Below are positions 10,701 to 20,400 of a DNA stretch of 64,000 nucleotides, piece after piece. The stretch comes from Lyngbya sp. PCC 8106 (GTDB lineage: Bacteria; Cyanobacteriota; Cyanobacteriia; Cyanobacteriales; Microcoleaceae), in the NCBI RefSeq assembly GCF_000169095.1, contig NZ_AAVU01000036.1, positions 13,257 through 77,256 of the forward strand. Direction: 5' to 3'. The translations under genes and the position numbers were made by a program. Under the pieces are notes generated by a model. That model worked only from the letters and a program-made list of their open reading frames with translations, had not been told where the DNA came from and did not search any database. The stretch's first letter is position 1, and each line of letters begins with the position of its first letter.

Positions 10701-10820
10701 CGGGCTTTGGTAGAATTATTGCCAATGCTACAAAATGATCATGATCCTCTAGTTGCGACTCAAGTCGCGCAAATGATGAATGAACTCGGAGTTAATGGCG
10801 CTAGCTCCCGGTCTTCTTAG
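7779..10820 (+). CDS. MFS/NTT-like transporter fused to HEAT repeats
   Basis: A 1013-residue inner-membrane protein. Residues ~25-450 hold about twelve hydrophobic helices resembling the major facilitator/nucleotide transporter (NTT/Npt) fold; the cytoplasmic remainder (~460-1000) is built of HEAT-like helical repeats (e.g. LVPLLEDLSPSLQRQSLEIM, VRGTAAALIMRRGD, VRCALLDVIASTHM). Similar cyanobacterial proteins carry a cyclic-nucleotide-binding domain at the C terminus. Here that domain is a separate gene 57 bases downstream, so the two products may form a complex. No nucleotide-binding residue can be checked by eye, so the transported substrate is unknown. The start is the ATG at 7779. Confidence 0.8.
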   Translation: MEKQISGSTVLGQGLLRGLNLRPEEVDRTLLMFLVYTVTSIGLIWLELSTVGLFLDQYGAENLPWIYIASAAIGSSLGVVYSWLQKILPLRQVIVVILLLMAVPLFLFRVGLGLKGFAIAGLSIEFITLFLMWLWVEACYLLNDLNTSITANQLFNIREIKRTYPLVSSGFLVAGVVSGFSLPLILKIVGLKNVTIVSGIMVIVGASILFYLAQRYQQSFPDSSRWTPEDEQPEFSSRNLKGPLQGYVIPLIAFFVMAEVLYVLVDFQFFSQLEYQNQAAGASSIVSFLGIFEGILSTFQVATQWFASSRLVERTGVFATASILPAGIVALGTFSLIGGITGLFTVFLGFVILRFLDELFHYTLIETTGAVLFQPLPDNTRSDIQTLVNGVFEPMSTGVSGFLILFILALSHWLLPNEPASQFENQQSLVFVTFIIGLSLVWLLVVLAIRTQYVSLLVRSAERGRLGVTDVNMRALKRSVAETLSQPKPDADKRSCIELLSQLDPKNVGETLVPLLEDLSPSLQRQSLEIMLNHPNPSYLGEIRALSRRALPPEVLALALRYIWLTETEPDIEQLRPYLQPQVDPVVRGTAAALIMRRGDREQKAAATNTIRRMITDRQERERVMGARALGEADYLQGLRLYLDDLLQDESLRVRCALLDVIASTHMEEYYPSLIKALAYRSTREAARQALVRLDNEAIPLLIAVAEDIHKSDLVRLQAWNAIGDIGTIEAIDTLVNHLMGAWGNTRRNIMRILLKIPDDAGIEGVLDRIGRSGVETLIEQELMFMGQIYAALIDLSLLPTATINGESISGDLNESQSPQQLLGRALRGLEFDAIERVFLLMKFLYPLGSIQAAAFNIRSDQVGNVARGLEILDNTVDIASKRSLINILDRHSELEKLEYLAPLIPYRPLKPSARLRRLLELRHFLSDWTLACCFHLARSAHWSLTAEQTLMCLRHPTGFVREAVLAYLKIASRRALVELLPMLQNDHDPLVATQVAQMMNELGVNGASSRSS

Positions 10821-10877
10821 AACCCTAAAGCCGTTGATAGTAAATGGCTTTTGATTTGCAATTCATACTCTAAAATT

Positions 10878-11339
10878 ATGTTAACCAGCGTTGAACGCTT
10901 ATTGTTTGTCAGGGGAGTCCCGATTTTTCAGGAGCTACGGGACGATTTTTTAGTGCGTTTGGCTTCTGTGATGGATGAACTTTCCTTCCCCCCCAATCAC
11001 AATATATTTACTGAAGGACAAGAAGGGCGATCACTTTATATCGTTGTTTCTGGGCGAGTCAGAGTTCACATTGGAGATCACGAACTCACTAAAATGGGAA
11101 AAGGAGCTTGTTTTGGGGAGATGTCACTGTTTGATGCAGAGCCTCGTTCGGCTTCTGTCAGCACCCTAGAATCCTGCGACTGTTTGATGTTGACTCAAAT
11201 GCAGCTTTATGATGCCATTGATGAAACTCCCGGTATTGCCATTAATATTATCCGAATGCTCTCGCGCCGGGTCAGAGAATTGAACTTGAAGTCAAATGCT
11301 CAAGCTTCTTCAGTCCCGGAGACGGCAAAATTAGCCTAA
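10878..11339 (+). CDS. Cyclic nucleotide-binding (CRP-like sensor) domain protein
   Basis: A 153-residue stand-alone cNMP-binding domain without a DNA-binding helix-turn-helix. The beta-roll is visible (FTEGQEGRSLYIVVSGRVRV) with the phosphate-binding cassette FGEMSLFDAEPRSASV, in which Glu and the Arg that clamp cAMP/cGMP are both present. The ATG at 10878 is preferred over the upstream TTG at 10851 because homologous domains begin close to it. It lies 57 bases downstream of the MFS-HEAT gene on the same strand. The likely role is to place that transporter under cyclic nucleotide control; this is inference from context and from fused homologues. Confidence 0.85.
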   Translation: MLTSVERLLFVRGVPIFQELRDDFLVRLASVMDELSFPPNHNIFTEGQEGRSLYIVVSGRVRVHIGDHELTKMGKGACFGEMSLFDAEPRSASVSTLESCDCLMLTQMQLYDAIDETPGIAINIIRMLSRRVRELNLKSNAQASSVPETAKLA

Positions 11340-11414
11340 CTTCGTTATTAATGCACAGATATTAGTGCCAAGTTTCGGTTTGCTCAGTCATCAATTTTGC
11401 TTTCAATTCCCCTT

Positions 11415-12371
11415 ATGGTTGATGACAATAAAAACTGGTTTCAACTTGCTTTTCGAGTCAGTGGTTCTGTTATTCCCGCCATTTTGCCTCGGGTCATTTT
11501 CTGTAGTCTCTTTGGTGTCGGCTTATCGATTCTCTATAACTTGGGATTTTCCTTACCGACCCGAATTTTAGATAACTTGTTGGTTCCTGATTTAGTCTTG
11601 GGGTTGCTGCTCGTCTTTCGGACAAATACAGCCTATGATCGCTTTTGGGAAGGTCGAAAATTGTGGGGAACTTTAGTCAATACCGTCCGCAATTTTGCCC
11701 GTCAAATTTGGGTAACAATTCGAGAAAATGACCCCAACGATACCCAAGAAAAAATTGCCACCTTAAAATTATTAATTGCCTTTGCAATTGCCATGAAACT
11801 CCATCTACGAGGTGAAAAAATCAATCAAGAAATAGAAGATCTACTTTCATCTGAACAGTATTCTATGTTGAAACAGATGAATCATCCGCCTCTAGAAATT
11901 GCCTTATGGATCGGAGATTATCTTCAACGTCAATATAATCGCGACTGTCTCAACACCTATCAGTTAACCGCCATGTTTAAATTACTGGATACAATGGTTG
12001 ATGTATTAGGTGCTTGTGAACGGATTATTAAAACACCGATTCCACTTGCTTACAATATCCATTTGAAGCAAATTCTGTTAATCTATTGTTTGGTTTTACC
12101 TCTACAATTAACCGACGATCTACTCTGGTATACAGGCATTGTTGTGGGAATTATTAGCTTTACATTATTTGGTATCGAAGAAATAGGTCGAGAGATTGAA
12201 AATCCTTTTGGCTATGATCCTAATGATCTAGAATTGGATGCCATTTGTCAAACCATGCAACGAAATATCGCTGATATTATTTCCATCGAACCTAGTGTTC
12301 ATTGTCCTGAGAATTCATTAGATTGTCCCCTAACTAATCCGATGAACTCATCAAATTTACCCGTGGATTAA
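11415..12371 (+). CDS. Bestrophin-like anion channel protein
   Basis: A 318-residue membrane protein of the bestrophin/UPF0187 family. The family hallmark is clear: LGLLLVFRTNTAYDRFWEGR followed by KLWG, then hydrophobic helices and the C-terminal IGREIENPFGYDPNDL segment. Bacterial and thylakoid bestrophins are pentameric anion (chloride/bicarbonate) channels. The ATG at 11415 is preferred over a TTG at 11397. A second bestrophin lies at 45546-46472 with the same two motifs but otherwise divergent sequence. In cyanobacteria and algae, bestrophins have been linked to thylakoid ion balance and bicarbonate supply; which applies here cannot be told. Confidence 0.9.
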   Translation: MVDDNKNWFQLAFRVSGSVIPAILPRVIFCSLFGVGLSILYNLGFSLPTRILDNLLVPDLVLGLLLVFRTNTAYDRFWEGRKLWGTLVNTVRNFARQIWVTIRENDPNDTQEKIATLKLLIAFAIAMKLHLRGEKINQEIEDLLSSEQYSMLKQMNHPPLEIALWIGDYLQRQYNRDCLNTYQLTAMFKLLDTMVDVLGACERIIKTPIPLAYNIHLKQILLIYCLVLPLQLTDDLLWYTGIVVGIISFTLFGIEEIGREIENPFGYDPNDLELDAICQTMQRNIADIISIEPSVHCPENSLDCPLTNPMNSSNLPVD

Positions 12372-12642
12372 TCTTTGATATAGACAGGTTTTATCTTCTC
12401 CTCAAAACCAGCAAATCGCTTCAGTAACATTCGACGTGACATGATCAACAGCTTTGTGGGTTCTGGAAGAATTTTTGAACATCTTAGCGATCGCCGCTCA
12501 TTAACTTTACCCATATTGTTGAAATGAGAGTATTTTAGTCATTATCTTTTCTTTACAAATATTTTCTGAGCGTTAGTCTCCTAAAAATTATAATTTTTAA
12601 TTATAATTAAATACACTAACCTCAAGCTTAAATTTTAATAAA

Positions 12643-15600
12643 ATGCAGGATATCAACTTTGTTTATTCAGAACCCATTGATTTAACGAACTGCGATCGCG
12701 AACCTATCCATATTCCAGGTCAGATTCAACCTCATGGAGTTCTCCTCACATTCCAAGAGATTGATCTGACGATTTTACAAGCTAGTCAAAATGCTATCGA
12801 TTTTTTAGGGGTTGAGGCTCAATCACTACTCGGAAAAAAATTAAATGATATTTTTGTTGATGCGGATATTCAGTTTATTACACAAGCCGTTTCCCAAAAT
12901 ATTGACTTTGATTATTTCAATCCTTTTGAAATTAGACCTAAAAATACTTCTTGTTATCCTCAATTTGAAGGCGTTATTCATAGAATCGATGACATTTTAT
13001 GTTTGGAGTTAGAACTTAAATCTAATTCTCAAATCAGTTATCCTCTCAGCTTTTATCATTTACTCAAAGCTTCTCTAAAAAGTATTGTTAATGTTGACGA
13101 TTTCCAAGAGTCTACCCATCAGCTAGTTAGGGAAGTTTCTAAAATCACAGGTTATGATCGGGTGATGATTTACCAGTTTGAAGAAGATGGCAGTGGGGTC
13201 GTGATTGCGGAAGCCAAAAAAAAAGAATTAGAATCCTATTTAGGTTTACATTATCCGACTTCTGATATTCCTCTACAGGCGAGAAAGTTATATTGTCAAA
13301 ATTGGTTACGTCTGATTATGGATATCAACTATAAACCTGTAGATATTGTTCCAGTTCTCAATCCTTTAAACAATCAACCTTTAGATTTAAGTAATTCGGT
13401 GCTGAGGAGTGTTTCTCCTATTCATGTAGAATATCTGCAAAATATGGGTGTTGCGGCTTCATTATGTATTTCTTTAATTAAAGATGATCAATTATGGGGA
13501 ATGATTGTTTGTCATCATTATGAAGCTAAATACGTCAATTATGAAACTCGCAAAGCCTGTGAATTTCTGGGACAATTTATGTCAATCGAACTTTTCAAAA
13601 AACATTATAAAGAGTTAGAGAAATATCAACATAAAGTTAGTGAATTACAGAAAGAGTTTAAAAATATTTTATCAATACAACCTGCAAATATTAACAATTT
13701 TCTTCAGAATAATGGAGATCGTTTACTCTCTTTAGTTAATGCGAGTGGAATTTTGATTGCTCTCGAAGATGAATTGATCGTTTTTGGGAATACGCCTCCC
13801 ACTAACGCCGTCAAAAAATTATTATATTGGTTGAAAAATAATCATCAAGTCGAACTCTTTAAGACCAACAATATCAGTGAGTATTATCCTGATTTTTATC
13901 CCTACAAGAAAAATGCGAGTGGGATTTTAGTGATCTCTATTTTTTCGATGAATACTTCTTATCAAATTGTCTGGTTAAGACCTGAAAGAACTCAAACCGT
14001 AACTTGGGCAGGAAATCCCAGTAAACCTGTAACTTTAGCTAAAGATGGCACAATGCAACTATCTCCACGTCGCTCCTTTGAAGTGTGGAAACAGACAATT
14101 CAAGGCTGTTCACTTCCCTGGAAAAAAATAGAGCTTGATGCAGCTTTAGAACTCAGAAATATACTCATGCTTACTGCTTTACAATCTTCTCAGTTAGCTC
14201 TTGAACAAGTCGCTCAACGGGCGGAAATTGCCAACCAAGCCAAAAGCGAGTTTTTAGCGAATATGAGTCATGAAATTCGCACTCCTATGAACGCTATTTT
14301 AGGCTTTTGTGACTTGCTTCAAGGATTAGTTACTGAGCCGCGCCAACGTTCTTATCTAGAGTTAATTGCAGCGAGTGGAGAATCATTACTGGATCTAATT
14401 AATGATATTTTGGATCTCTCTAAAATCGAAGCTGGAAAATTTCAACTCTATTATGAACCCTTAAATTTACGACAGTTAATTGCTGAAGTTCAAAAAATTT
14501 TTACACATCGAGCTAAAGAAAAGGGATTATCTCTGATTAGTCACATTGATGATGCTGTTCCACAAGGAATTTATTTTGATGGGATACGTTTGCGGCAAAT
14601 TCTCTTTAATGTTTTAGGAAATGCAATTAAGTTTACTGAGCGAGGGTTTATTCAAATTTCGATTCGCGCTCAAGTTTATACTCAAGAAAATATCAAAAAA
14701 GTCTGGCTAGAAATTGCAATAACAGATACAGGAATTGGTATTGCTAAAAACCAGCAAGATGACATTTTTGAAGCCTTTGTTCAAAGTGAAGGTCAAAGTA
14801 CACGCAAATACGGAGGAACGGGATTAGGATTAGCAATTACTCGTCGCCTGACGACTTTATTAGGGGGAACGCTGGTGCTGCAAAGTGAACTGAGTCATGG
14901 TAGTAGCTTTATTTTTATCTTTCCAGAAATCGAGGTTAGTGATATATCCCTAGAATCTGAAATTGCTTCATTAGTCGATGAAGACTTAAACCAATTTTAC
15001 AATTCCACAATATTAGCCATAGATGACGTATACTCTAATTTACAACTGATTCAAGGTTATTTTGAGGGAACTCAACATCATTTGCTGCTGGCACAGAATG
15101 GTGAAAGTGCTATTCAACTTGCTAAAACCGAACAACCTGATGTAATTTTGTTGGATTGGCTAATGCCAAACATGGATGGTCGAGGTGTCTTTAATGCCCT
15201 CAAACAAAATGAGAAAACTCAAAATATTCCTATATTTATTATCACGGCTTCTGTTCTCAGACAAGACTATCTTGATGTACAGTTGTTGTGCCAAGGCGTG
15301 CTTCACAAACCGACTAATCGCGCTCAACTGGTTAGTGCTTTAAAAACTGTTCTGCCCTCTACCAAGTGCCAATCAACTATTACTTCTGAGACTTCCCTCT
15401 CTCAAGTAAATAAAACTGAAGATATACAACAACTTCCTCAATTACTGGAGACGTTGAATCAAGAAAAAATTATTTGGGAACAGTTGCGAATCACCCTGAA
15501 AAAGCGTGAAGTCAAGGAATTTGCCCAACGTTTACAAACCTATGGAACAAATCATAAATGTCAGATTTTGCTAGATTATACCCAAGAGTTATTTACTCAG

Positions 15601-15693
15601 CTAGAGGCTTTTGATTGGCAGAATATCCCAAAAACAATAGAACATTTTTTGATAATACTACAACAGATTAACAATCAAAATAATGAGTTTTAA
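12643..15693 (+). CDS. Bacteriophytochrome-type hybrid histidine kinase
   Basis: A 1016-residue red/far-red photoreceptor kinase. Order: PAS (CDREPIHIPGQIQPHG), GAF (DIPLQARKLY; RSVSPIHVEYLQNMGV), PHY (PRRSFEVW), HisKA with H543 in FLANMSHEIRTPMN, HATPase_c (NAIKFTE, DTGIGI, GGTGLGL) and a C-terminal receiver with Asp838 (LLDWLMP). The bilin-attachment Cys of Cph1-type phytochromes is replaced by Ile260. Instead, Cys17 in DLTNCDREPIHIPG sits exactly where the biliverdin-binding Cys of bacteriophytochromes lies. It is therefore a BphP/CphB-like biliverdin photoreceptor. The receiver has a weak acidic pocket (AIDD). It overlaps the following REC-GGDEF gene by 11 bases, so the two are translationally coupled and likely partners. 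Confidence 0.95.
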   Translation: MQDINFVYSEPIDLTNCDREPIHIPGQIQPHGVLLTFQEIDLTILQASQNAIDFLGVEAQSLLGKKLNDIFVDADIQFITQAVSQNIDFDYFNPFEIRPKNTSCYPQFEGVIHRIDDILCLELELKSNSQISYPLSFYHLLKASLKSIVNVDDFQESTHQLVREVSKITGYDRVMIYQFEEDGSGVVIAEAKKKELESYLGLHYPTSDIPLQARKLYCQNWLRLIMDINYKPVDIVPVLNPLNNQPLDLSNSVLRSVSPIHVEYLQNMGVAASLCISLIKDDQLWGMIVCHHYEAKYVNYETRKACEFLGQFMSIELFKKHYKELEKYQHKVSELQKEFKNILSIQPANINNFLQNNGDRLLSLVNASGILIALEDELIVFGNTPPTNAVKKLLYWLKNNHQVELFKTNNISEYYPDFYPYKKNASGILVISIFSMNTSYQIVWLRPERTQTVTWAGNPSKPVTLAKDGTMQLSPRRSFEVWKQTIQGCSLPWKKIELDAALELRNILMLTALQSSQLALEQVAQRAEIANQAKSEFLANMSHEIRTPMNAILGFCDLLQGLVTEPRQRSYLELIAASGESLLDLINDILDLSKIEAGKFQLYYEPLNLRQLIAEVQKIFTHRAKEKGLSLISHIDDAVPQGIYFDGIRLRQILFNVLGNAIKFTERGFIQISIRAQVYTQENIKKVWLEIAITDTGIGIAKNQQDDIFEAFVQSEGQSTRKYGGTGLGLAITRRLTTLLGGTLVLQSELSHGSSFIFIFPEIEVSDISLESEIASLVDEDLNQFYNSTILAIDDVYSNLQLIQGYFEGTQHHLLLAQNGESAIQLAKTEQPDVILLDWLMPNMDGRGVFNALKQNEKTQNIPIFIITASVLRQDYLDVQLLCQGVLHKPTNRAQLVSALKTVLPSTKCQSTITSETSLSQVNKTEDIQQLPQLLETLNQEKIIWEQLRITLKKREVKEFAQRLQTYGTNHKCQILLDYTQELFTQLEAFDWQNIPKTIEHFLIILQQINNQNNEF

Positions 15694-16672
15694 TCCCCAG
15701 AATTTTCTCGTATTAGTTGTTGATGATATCACTCGAAATCTACAAGTGCTTGCTGATATGTTAGAGCAAGTCGGCTATGAGGTGACATTTGCAACCGACG
15801 GACAACAAGCTTTAGAACGAGCCAAAGTTGCTGAACCTGATTTGATTTTACTGGACTTAATGATGCCGAAGATGAATGGTTTAGAGGTTTGTCAAAAGTT
15901 AAAAAATGATGAAAAGTTATGTGAAATTCCTGTTATATTTCTGACAGCAAGTGAAGAAAAAGAACATTTATTAGAAGCATTTAAACAGGGTGCTGTAGAT
16001 TATATTACAAAACCTTTTTATGCTCCAGAACTCTTGGCTCGTGTGCGCGTTCACCTAGAACTAAAGTATACTAAAGATGAACTCAACAAAAAATCAGCCG
16101 CTTTTGAAAAGCAAGCTATTACTGATCCCTTAACTGGAATTTTTAACCGTCGTCATCTAATGTCAATTTCGGAGATAGAGTATCAGAAGGCTGTTAACTA
16201 TAACCGATTATTTTCTATTATTATGCTTGATATTGATCACTTTAAAAAAGTCAATGATACTTACGGACATATAGTCGGCGATCAAGTTCTGAAAAGAATG
16301 ACTCAAGAGGTACAAAACTTACTTCGAGAGGGGGATGTGTGTGGGCGATTTGGGGGAGAAGAATTTGCAATTATTTTACCTGGGGCTGATTTAAAAATAG
16401 CTCTGAAAATAGCAGAACGCCTCCGTCAAGCAATCGCTGATTTTTATATTCCTATTTATGACTCTAATTCTTCCTCTAATCTTAAAATCAAAATTACAAT
16501 TAGTTTGGGAGTTACGACTTATCATATTGATGACGATAAACTTGATAAAATGTGGAGACGAGCCGATGATGCTTTGTACCAAGCAAAGGCAAAAGGACGC
16601 AATCAAGTTTGTAGTATTTATGAGCCTGGTGAAGGCTTAAAGTCTAGATTAAAATCAGATAAAATCAATTAA
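15683..16672 (+). CDS. Response regulator with diguanylate cyclase (REC-GGDEF)
   Basis: A 329-residue PleD-like cytoplasmic protein that would make c-di-GMP when phosphorylated. The receiver (residues ~8-125) has the acidic pair VDD, phospho-acceptor Asp58 (LLDLMMP), conserved Thr (LTAS) and Lys (ITKP). The GGDEF domain (~150-310) has GGEEF at residues 224-228 and an intact RxxD inhibitory site five residues before it (REGD). It overlaps the phytochrome gene by 11 bases, making the phytochrome its likely phosphodonor. A red-light-controlled c-di-GMP output is inferred from this pairing. The last residues (KSRLKSDKIN) are a basic tail. Confidence 0.95.
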   Translation: MSFNPQNFLVLVVDDITRNLQVLADMLEQVGYEVTFATDGQQALERAKVAEPDLILLDLMMPKMNGLEVCQKLKNDEKLCEIPVIFLTASEEKEHLLEAFKQGAVDYITKPFYAPELLARVRVHLELKYTKDELNKKSAAFEKQAITDPLTGIFNRRHLMSISEIEYQKAVNYNRLFSIIMLDIDHFKKVNDTYGHIVGDQVLKRMTQEVQNLLREGDVCGRFGGEEFAIILPGADLKIALKIAERLRQAIADFYIPIYDSNSSSNLKIKITISLGVTTYHIDDDKLDKMWRRADDALYQAKAKGRNQVCSIYEPGEGLKSRLKSDKIN

Positions 16673-17292
16673 TTTTCCCGCCCCCAGAGAGCTAGTCCAC
16701 CGCCTTTTCCTCTGGCGGCGATTGTTTTTTCTTGTATATAAAAATAGGCAAAAAAAGCTTGTTTGTTGATGCGATCGCTATAAAATTTTTGTTCGCTTTC
16801 TGCTCCGCCCCGAATATAGCCATCATACAACTTTACTCCGAAGAATAACACATTCATGCGGGTGAAATCAAACGCTAAAATATTCTTTTTTTGTTGAAAT
16901 TTTACAGGCCCGCTGAGTGTTAATTTTAACCCCCCTAACTTGACTGAATTTTCCACACTTCCTACTTCAAAATACTGTTCTAAATTGGGTTGATAATAAG
17001 CAGAAGAACTGGAATAAGACAGATGAATTTTCACCCAGTTGGGAAGATAACGTCCGGGACCCAAGGCGGTGCCAATTTGACGACGAGTTTTTTGGGTTCC
17101 TGTGATAAAACATAACCGCCAAGTTCCCAAAAATTGACTAAAGTTTGACGGTTCTTTCAGTTTACTTGCGGTTTTTTCTTGTTCAATAAGTGCCTCTACA
17201 ACAGCTTTTGTCGCAGGCTTTTCCGGCGATTTTGTCAAGACAGCTTTTATCGTTGTTTCCAGAAGGATAGAGCTTTGAGTTAATGAAGTCAT
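16669..17292 (-). CDS. Fibrillin/PAP-like protein
   Basis: A 207-residue protein. After an N-terminal helix, FLGTWRLCFITG resembles the (L/D)GxWRLxFTT opening of the plastid lipid-associated (PAP/fibrillin) fold, and the ending TIAARGKGGGLALWGR resembles fibrillin C termini. In cyanobacteria such proteins are thylakoid- or lipid-associated and linked to light-stress acclimation. There is no signal peptide or membrane segment. Its stop overlaps that of the convergent REC-GGDEF gene by 4 bases. A broken gene with a fibrillin-like C terminus lies about 4 kb away at 21262-21567. The family call rests on short motifs only and is moderately certain. Confidence 0.6.
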   Translation of the reverse strand: MTSLTQSSILLETTIKAVLTKSPEKPATKAVVEALIEQEKTASKLKEPSNFSQFLGTWRLCFITGTQKTRRQIGTALGPGRYLPNWVKIHLSYSSSSAYYQPNLEQYFEVGSVENSVKLGGLKLTLSGPVKFQQKKNILAFDFTRMNVLFFGVKLYDGYIRGGAESEQKFYSDRINKQAFFAYFYIQEKTIAARGKGGGLALWGREN

Positions 17293-17498
17293 CGGTTATA
17301 ATAAAATTAAGAAGTTCTGTGAGTCAAGTCACACTAAGTTTAGTGTTTTTATCTGAATATAAACTCTAAGTATAGTGTATTCTGCTTCGATTGAACTGCA
17401 AAGATCAGACTCTCCAAATCTTGAACCCAACTGTAAAGAATTATAAAATCTAGATTAAACCCGTGACAACAGGCGAAAAATAGTCTTAAAATTACTCT

Positions 17499-20400
17499 AT
17501 GATTCCACATAAACTGACGCTCAAAAATTTTCTCAGCTATCGAGAAGCTAGCTTGGATTTTAGCGGACTGCATACCGCTTGCATTTGCGGCTCAAATGGG
17601 GCAGGAAAATCTTCGCTACTCGAAGCGATCACCTGGGCAATTTGGGGCAGTAGTCGCGCCGCCACAGAAGATGATATCATTCATCTCGGAGAAATGGAAG
17701 CTCAAGTTAACTTTGCTTTTATTGGTGAAGGAAACCTCTATCGAGTGATTCGTAACCGTCGCCGAGGTCAGTCTGGAACTTTGGATTTTCAGGTTGCAAC
17801 TCAACCCTATCAAGACATTCAAAACGGTGCAAAAATTGAGTTTCGCCCTATAGGTGAACGGGGAATGCGAGCGACGCAGCAGAAGATATTAGATCAGATC
17901 AAACTCGATTATGATACCTTTATTAATTCGGCTTATTTGCGTCAAGGACGAGCTGATGAATTTATGCTCAAACGTCCGACTGAACGCAAAGAAATTTTAG
18001 CGAATTTATTGAAACTCAATGAATATGATCACTTAGCTGATCGTGCTAAAGATTTGTCTCGACAATATAAAGGAAAAATTGAACTGTTGCAACAAACAAT
18101 AGACAACACAAAGCAACAGCTTCAACAGCAAAATGAAATTACCCAAAATATCACTCAATTTGAAGCGACTCTCAACCAACTCAACACCCAACAAAACACT
18201 GAACGAGAGCAATTACAACAGCTACAAGCCAGCCAACACCATCGTCAAACCTGGCAAAAATTGCGTCAAGGTGAACAACAACAATATCAAACAATCTCTA
18301 AAGATTATCAACGACTCCAGCAAGAATTTAATACCACTCAACAGCAACAGCAAGAGCTTGAAGCTATCTTAAAACAAGCGTCTGAAATTCAAGCTGGATA
18401 CACTCAATTTCAAACTCTACAAGCAACAGAAGAATGCTTATCTACAAAGTTTAAAGCCTATCAAGAAGCTCAACAAAACCGTCAGCAACTTCTAGAACAA
18501 CAGCGTCAAATTTTGCAGCAATTACAGCAAAAAATACAAAATATAAACGTACAGTTGGAGGGGTTAGTCCAGCAAGAAAATGAACATTTAGAAGTCTTAA
18601 AGCAACGTTCAGAAGTAGAAGCGGCTTTACTCGAATTACAAGCTGCTCGTAACCATTTAAGTCAACTCGATGAACTTCAGGTTAAGGTGACTCCTATATT
18701 ACAACAACGTCAACAATTACAAACTCAAGTTGATCGGGCTTCGGCGAGTTGTAGTGCGCGTTTAGAGGAGTTATCGAAGTCCATTCGTCAAGTGCAACAC
18801 AGTTTGCAAACCCATCCTGAATTACAGCAAACTTTACAACAAGTTAATACTCAAATTAAAGAGTTAGAAAATAAGAAAGTTTATCAACAAAGAGTCCGAG
18901 AAAAAGGATTAGAACGGCATAATTTAATGGAGCGGTTGTGTGCGCGACAACGAGATTATAAAATGCAACTCTCTGAATTGGATCATAAAGTTAGCCTGTT
19001 AGGAATTCCGTCAAATGAGCAGAAAACTGATGATTCTTTGATGCCTTTATGTCCGTTGTGTGATCGCCCTCTAGATGAACATCACTGGAATTTAGTTGTT
19101 GGAAAACATCGTACTCAGCAGCAGGAAATTCGCGATCAAATGTGGGTTGTAAATGAACAGTTAGCGGTAGCCGAGCGAGAAATAAAAGGGTTTAGAGATG
19201 AGTATCGTCAGTTAGATCAGGAGTTATCACAGTATGAAGAATGTCGAGAACAACGAGGGCAAATTCAAGCAAAATTAGAGGGTATAGAAGAATCCCAGTT
19301 AAGGTTTCAAAAACTGAAATTAGAGGCGAAAGAAATTGAACAATTGCTACAAACAGGTGAGTTTGCGGCTGAATTGTATCGTGAATTGCGACAGGTTGAG
19401 CAACAGTTACAGCAGCTTAATTATCATGAGCAAAGTCATGTTTTAGCCCGTAATGAAGAAAAGCGTTGGCGCTGGGCGGAAATCAAGCAAAGTCAACTCC
19501 AAAGTGCTGAAAGTAAGCTCTCAAAAATTCAAGCTAAAAAACCAGAGTTAGAAGCAAACAAAGCCGCATTAGAACAACAGTTAACTCAACAACAAACCCA
19601 CTCAGAATTAAACCAGCAAATAGTAGCATTAGATCGTTCTATTGCTGAAATCGGGTATAATTTAGAAGAACATAATCAAGTGCGTTTACACTTGCGTCAA
19701 GCCCAACAATGGTTAACTCGGGTAGAAAAGTTAAATTCAGCCCAACAACAATATCCACAAGTTCAACAACGCTTGGAAGAAATACAGCAGTTAAAAATCA
19801 GTAAAGCTCAGGATATTAAAGCGATTGAAACCCAAATTTATATTCTTGAACAAAAGCTCAAAGAAACTCCAGATTTAAACGAACAAATTCAGCAGTTAGA
19901 TAGACAAATTCAACATCGTCGTCAACAGATGGATCAAACCTTAAGTCAGTTGGGAAGTCTGAAGCAGCAGCAAGCCTATTTAGAGAGTTTAAACACTCAA
20001 CAAAACGAACAAAAACAACAGCTTGAAACTGCTCGTCGTCAATATCGGGTTTATAGTGAACTGGCGCAAGCTTTTGGGAAAAATGGTATTCAAGCTTTGA
20101 TGATTGAGAATGTATTACCGCAGTTAGAAGCAGAAACTAATCAAATTCTCTCACGATTATCTGCCAATCAACTACATATTCAATTTATTACTCAACGAGC
20201 TGGACGCAGTAACAAATCTTCTAAAAAGAAAACGGCAAAATTAATCGATACTTTAGATATTTTAATTGCAGATGCCCAAGGGACTCGACCTTATGAAACC
20301 TATTCGGGTGGGGAAGCTTTTCGGATTAACTTTGCGATTCGATTAGCTTTAGCAAAATTACTCGCTCAACGGGCGGGAACTGCTTTACAAATGTTGATTA

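Noticed and set aside
12430..12500. Short minus-strand frame MSRRMLLKRFAGFEEKIKPV
   Set aside because: Only 24 codons, no ribosome site and no recognisable relatives; cannot be supported.
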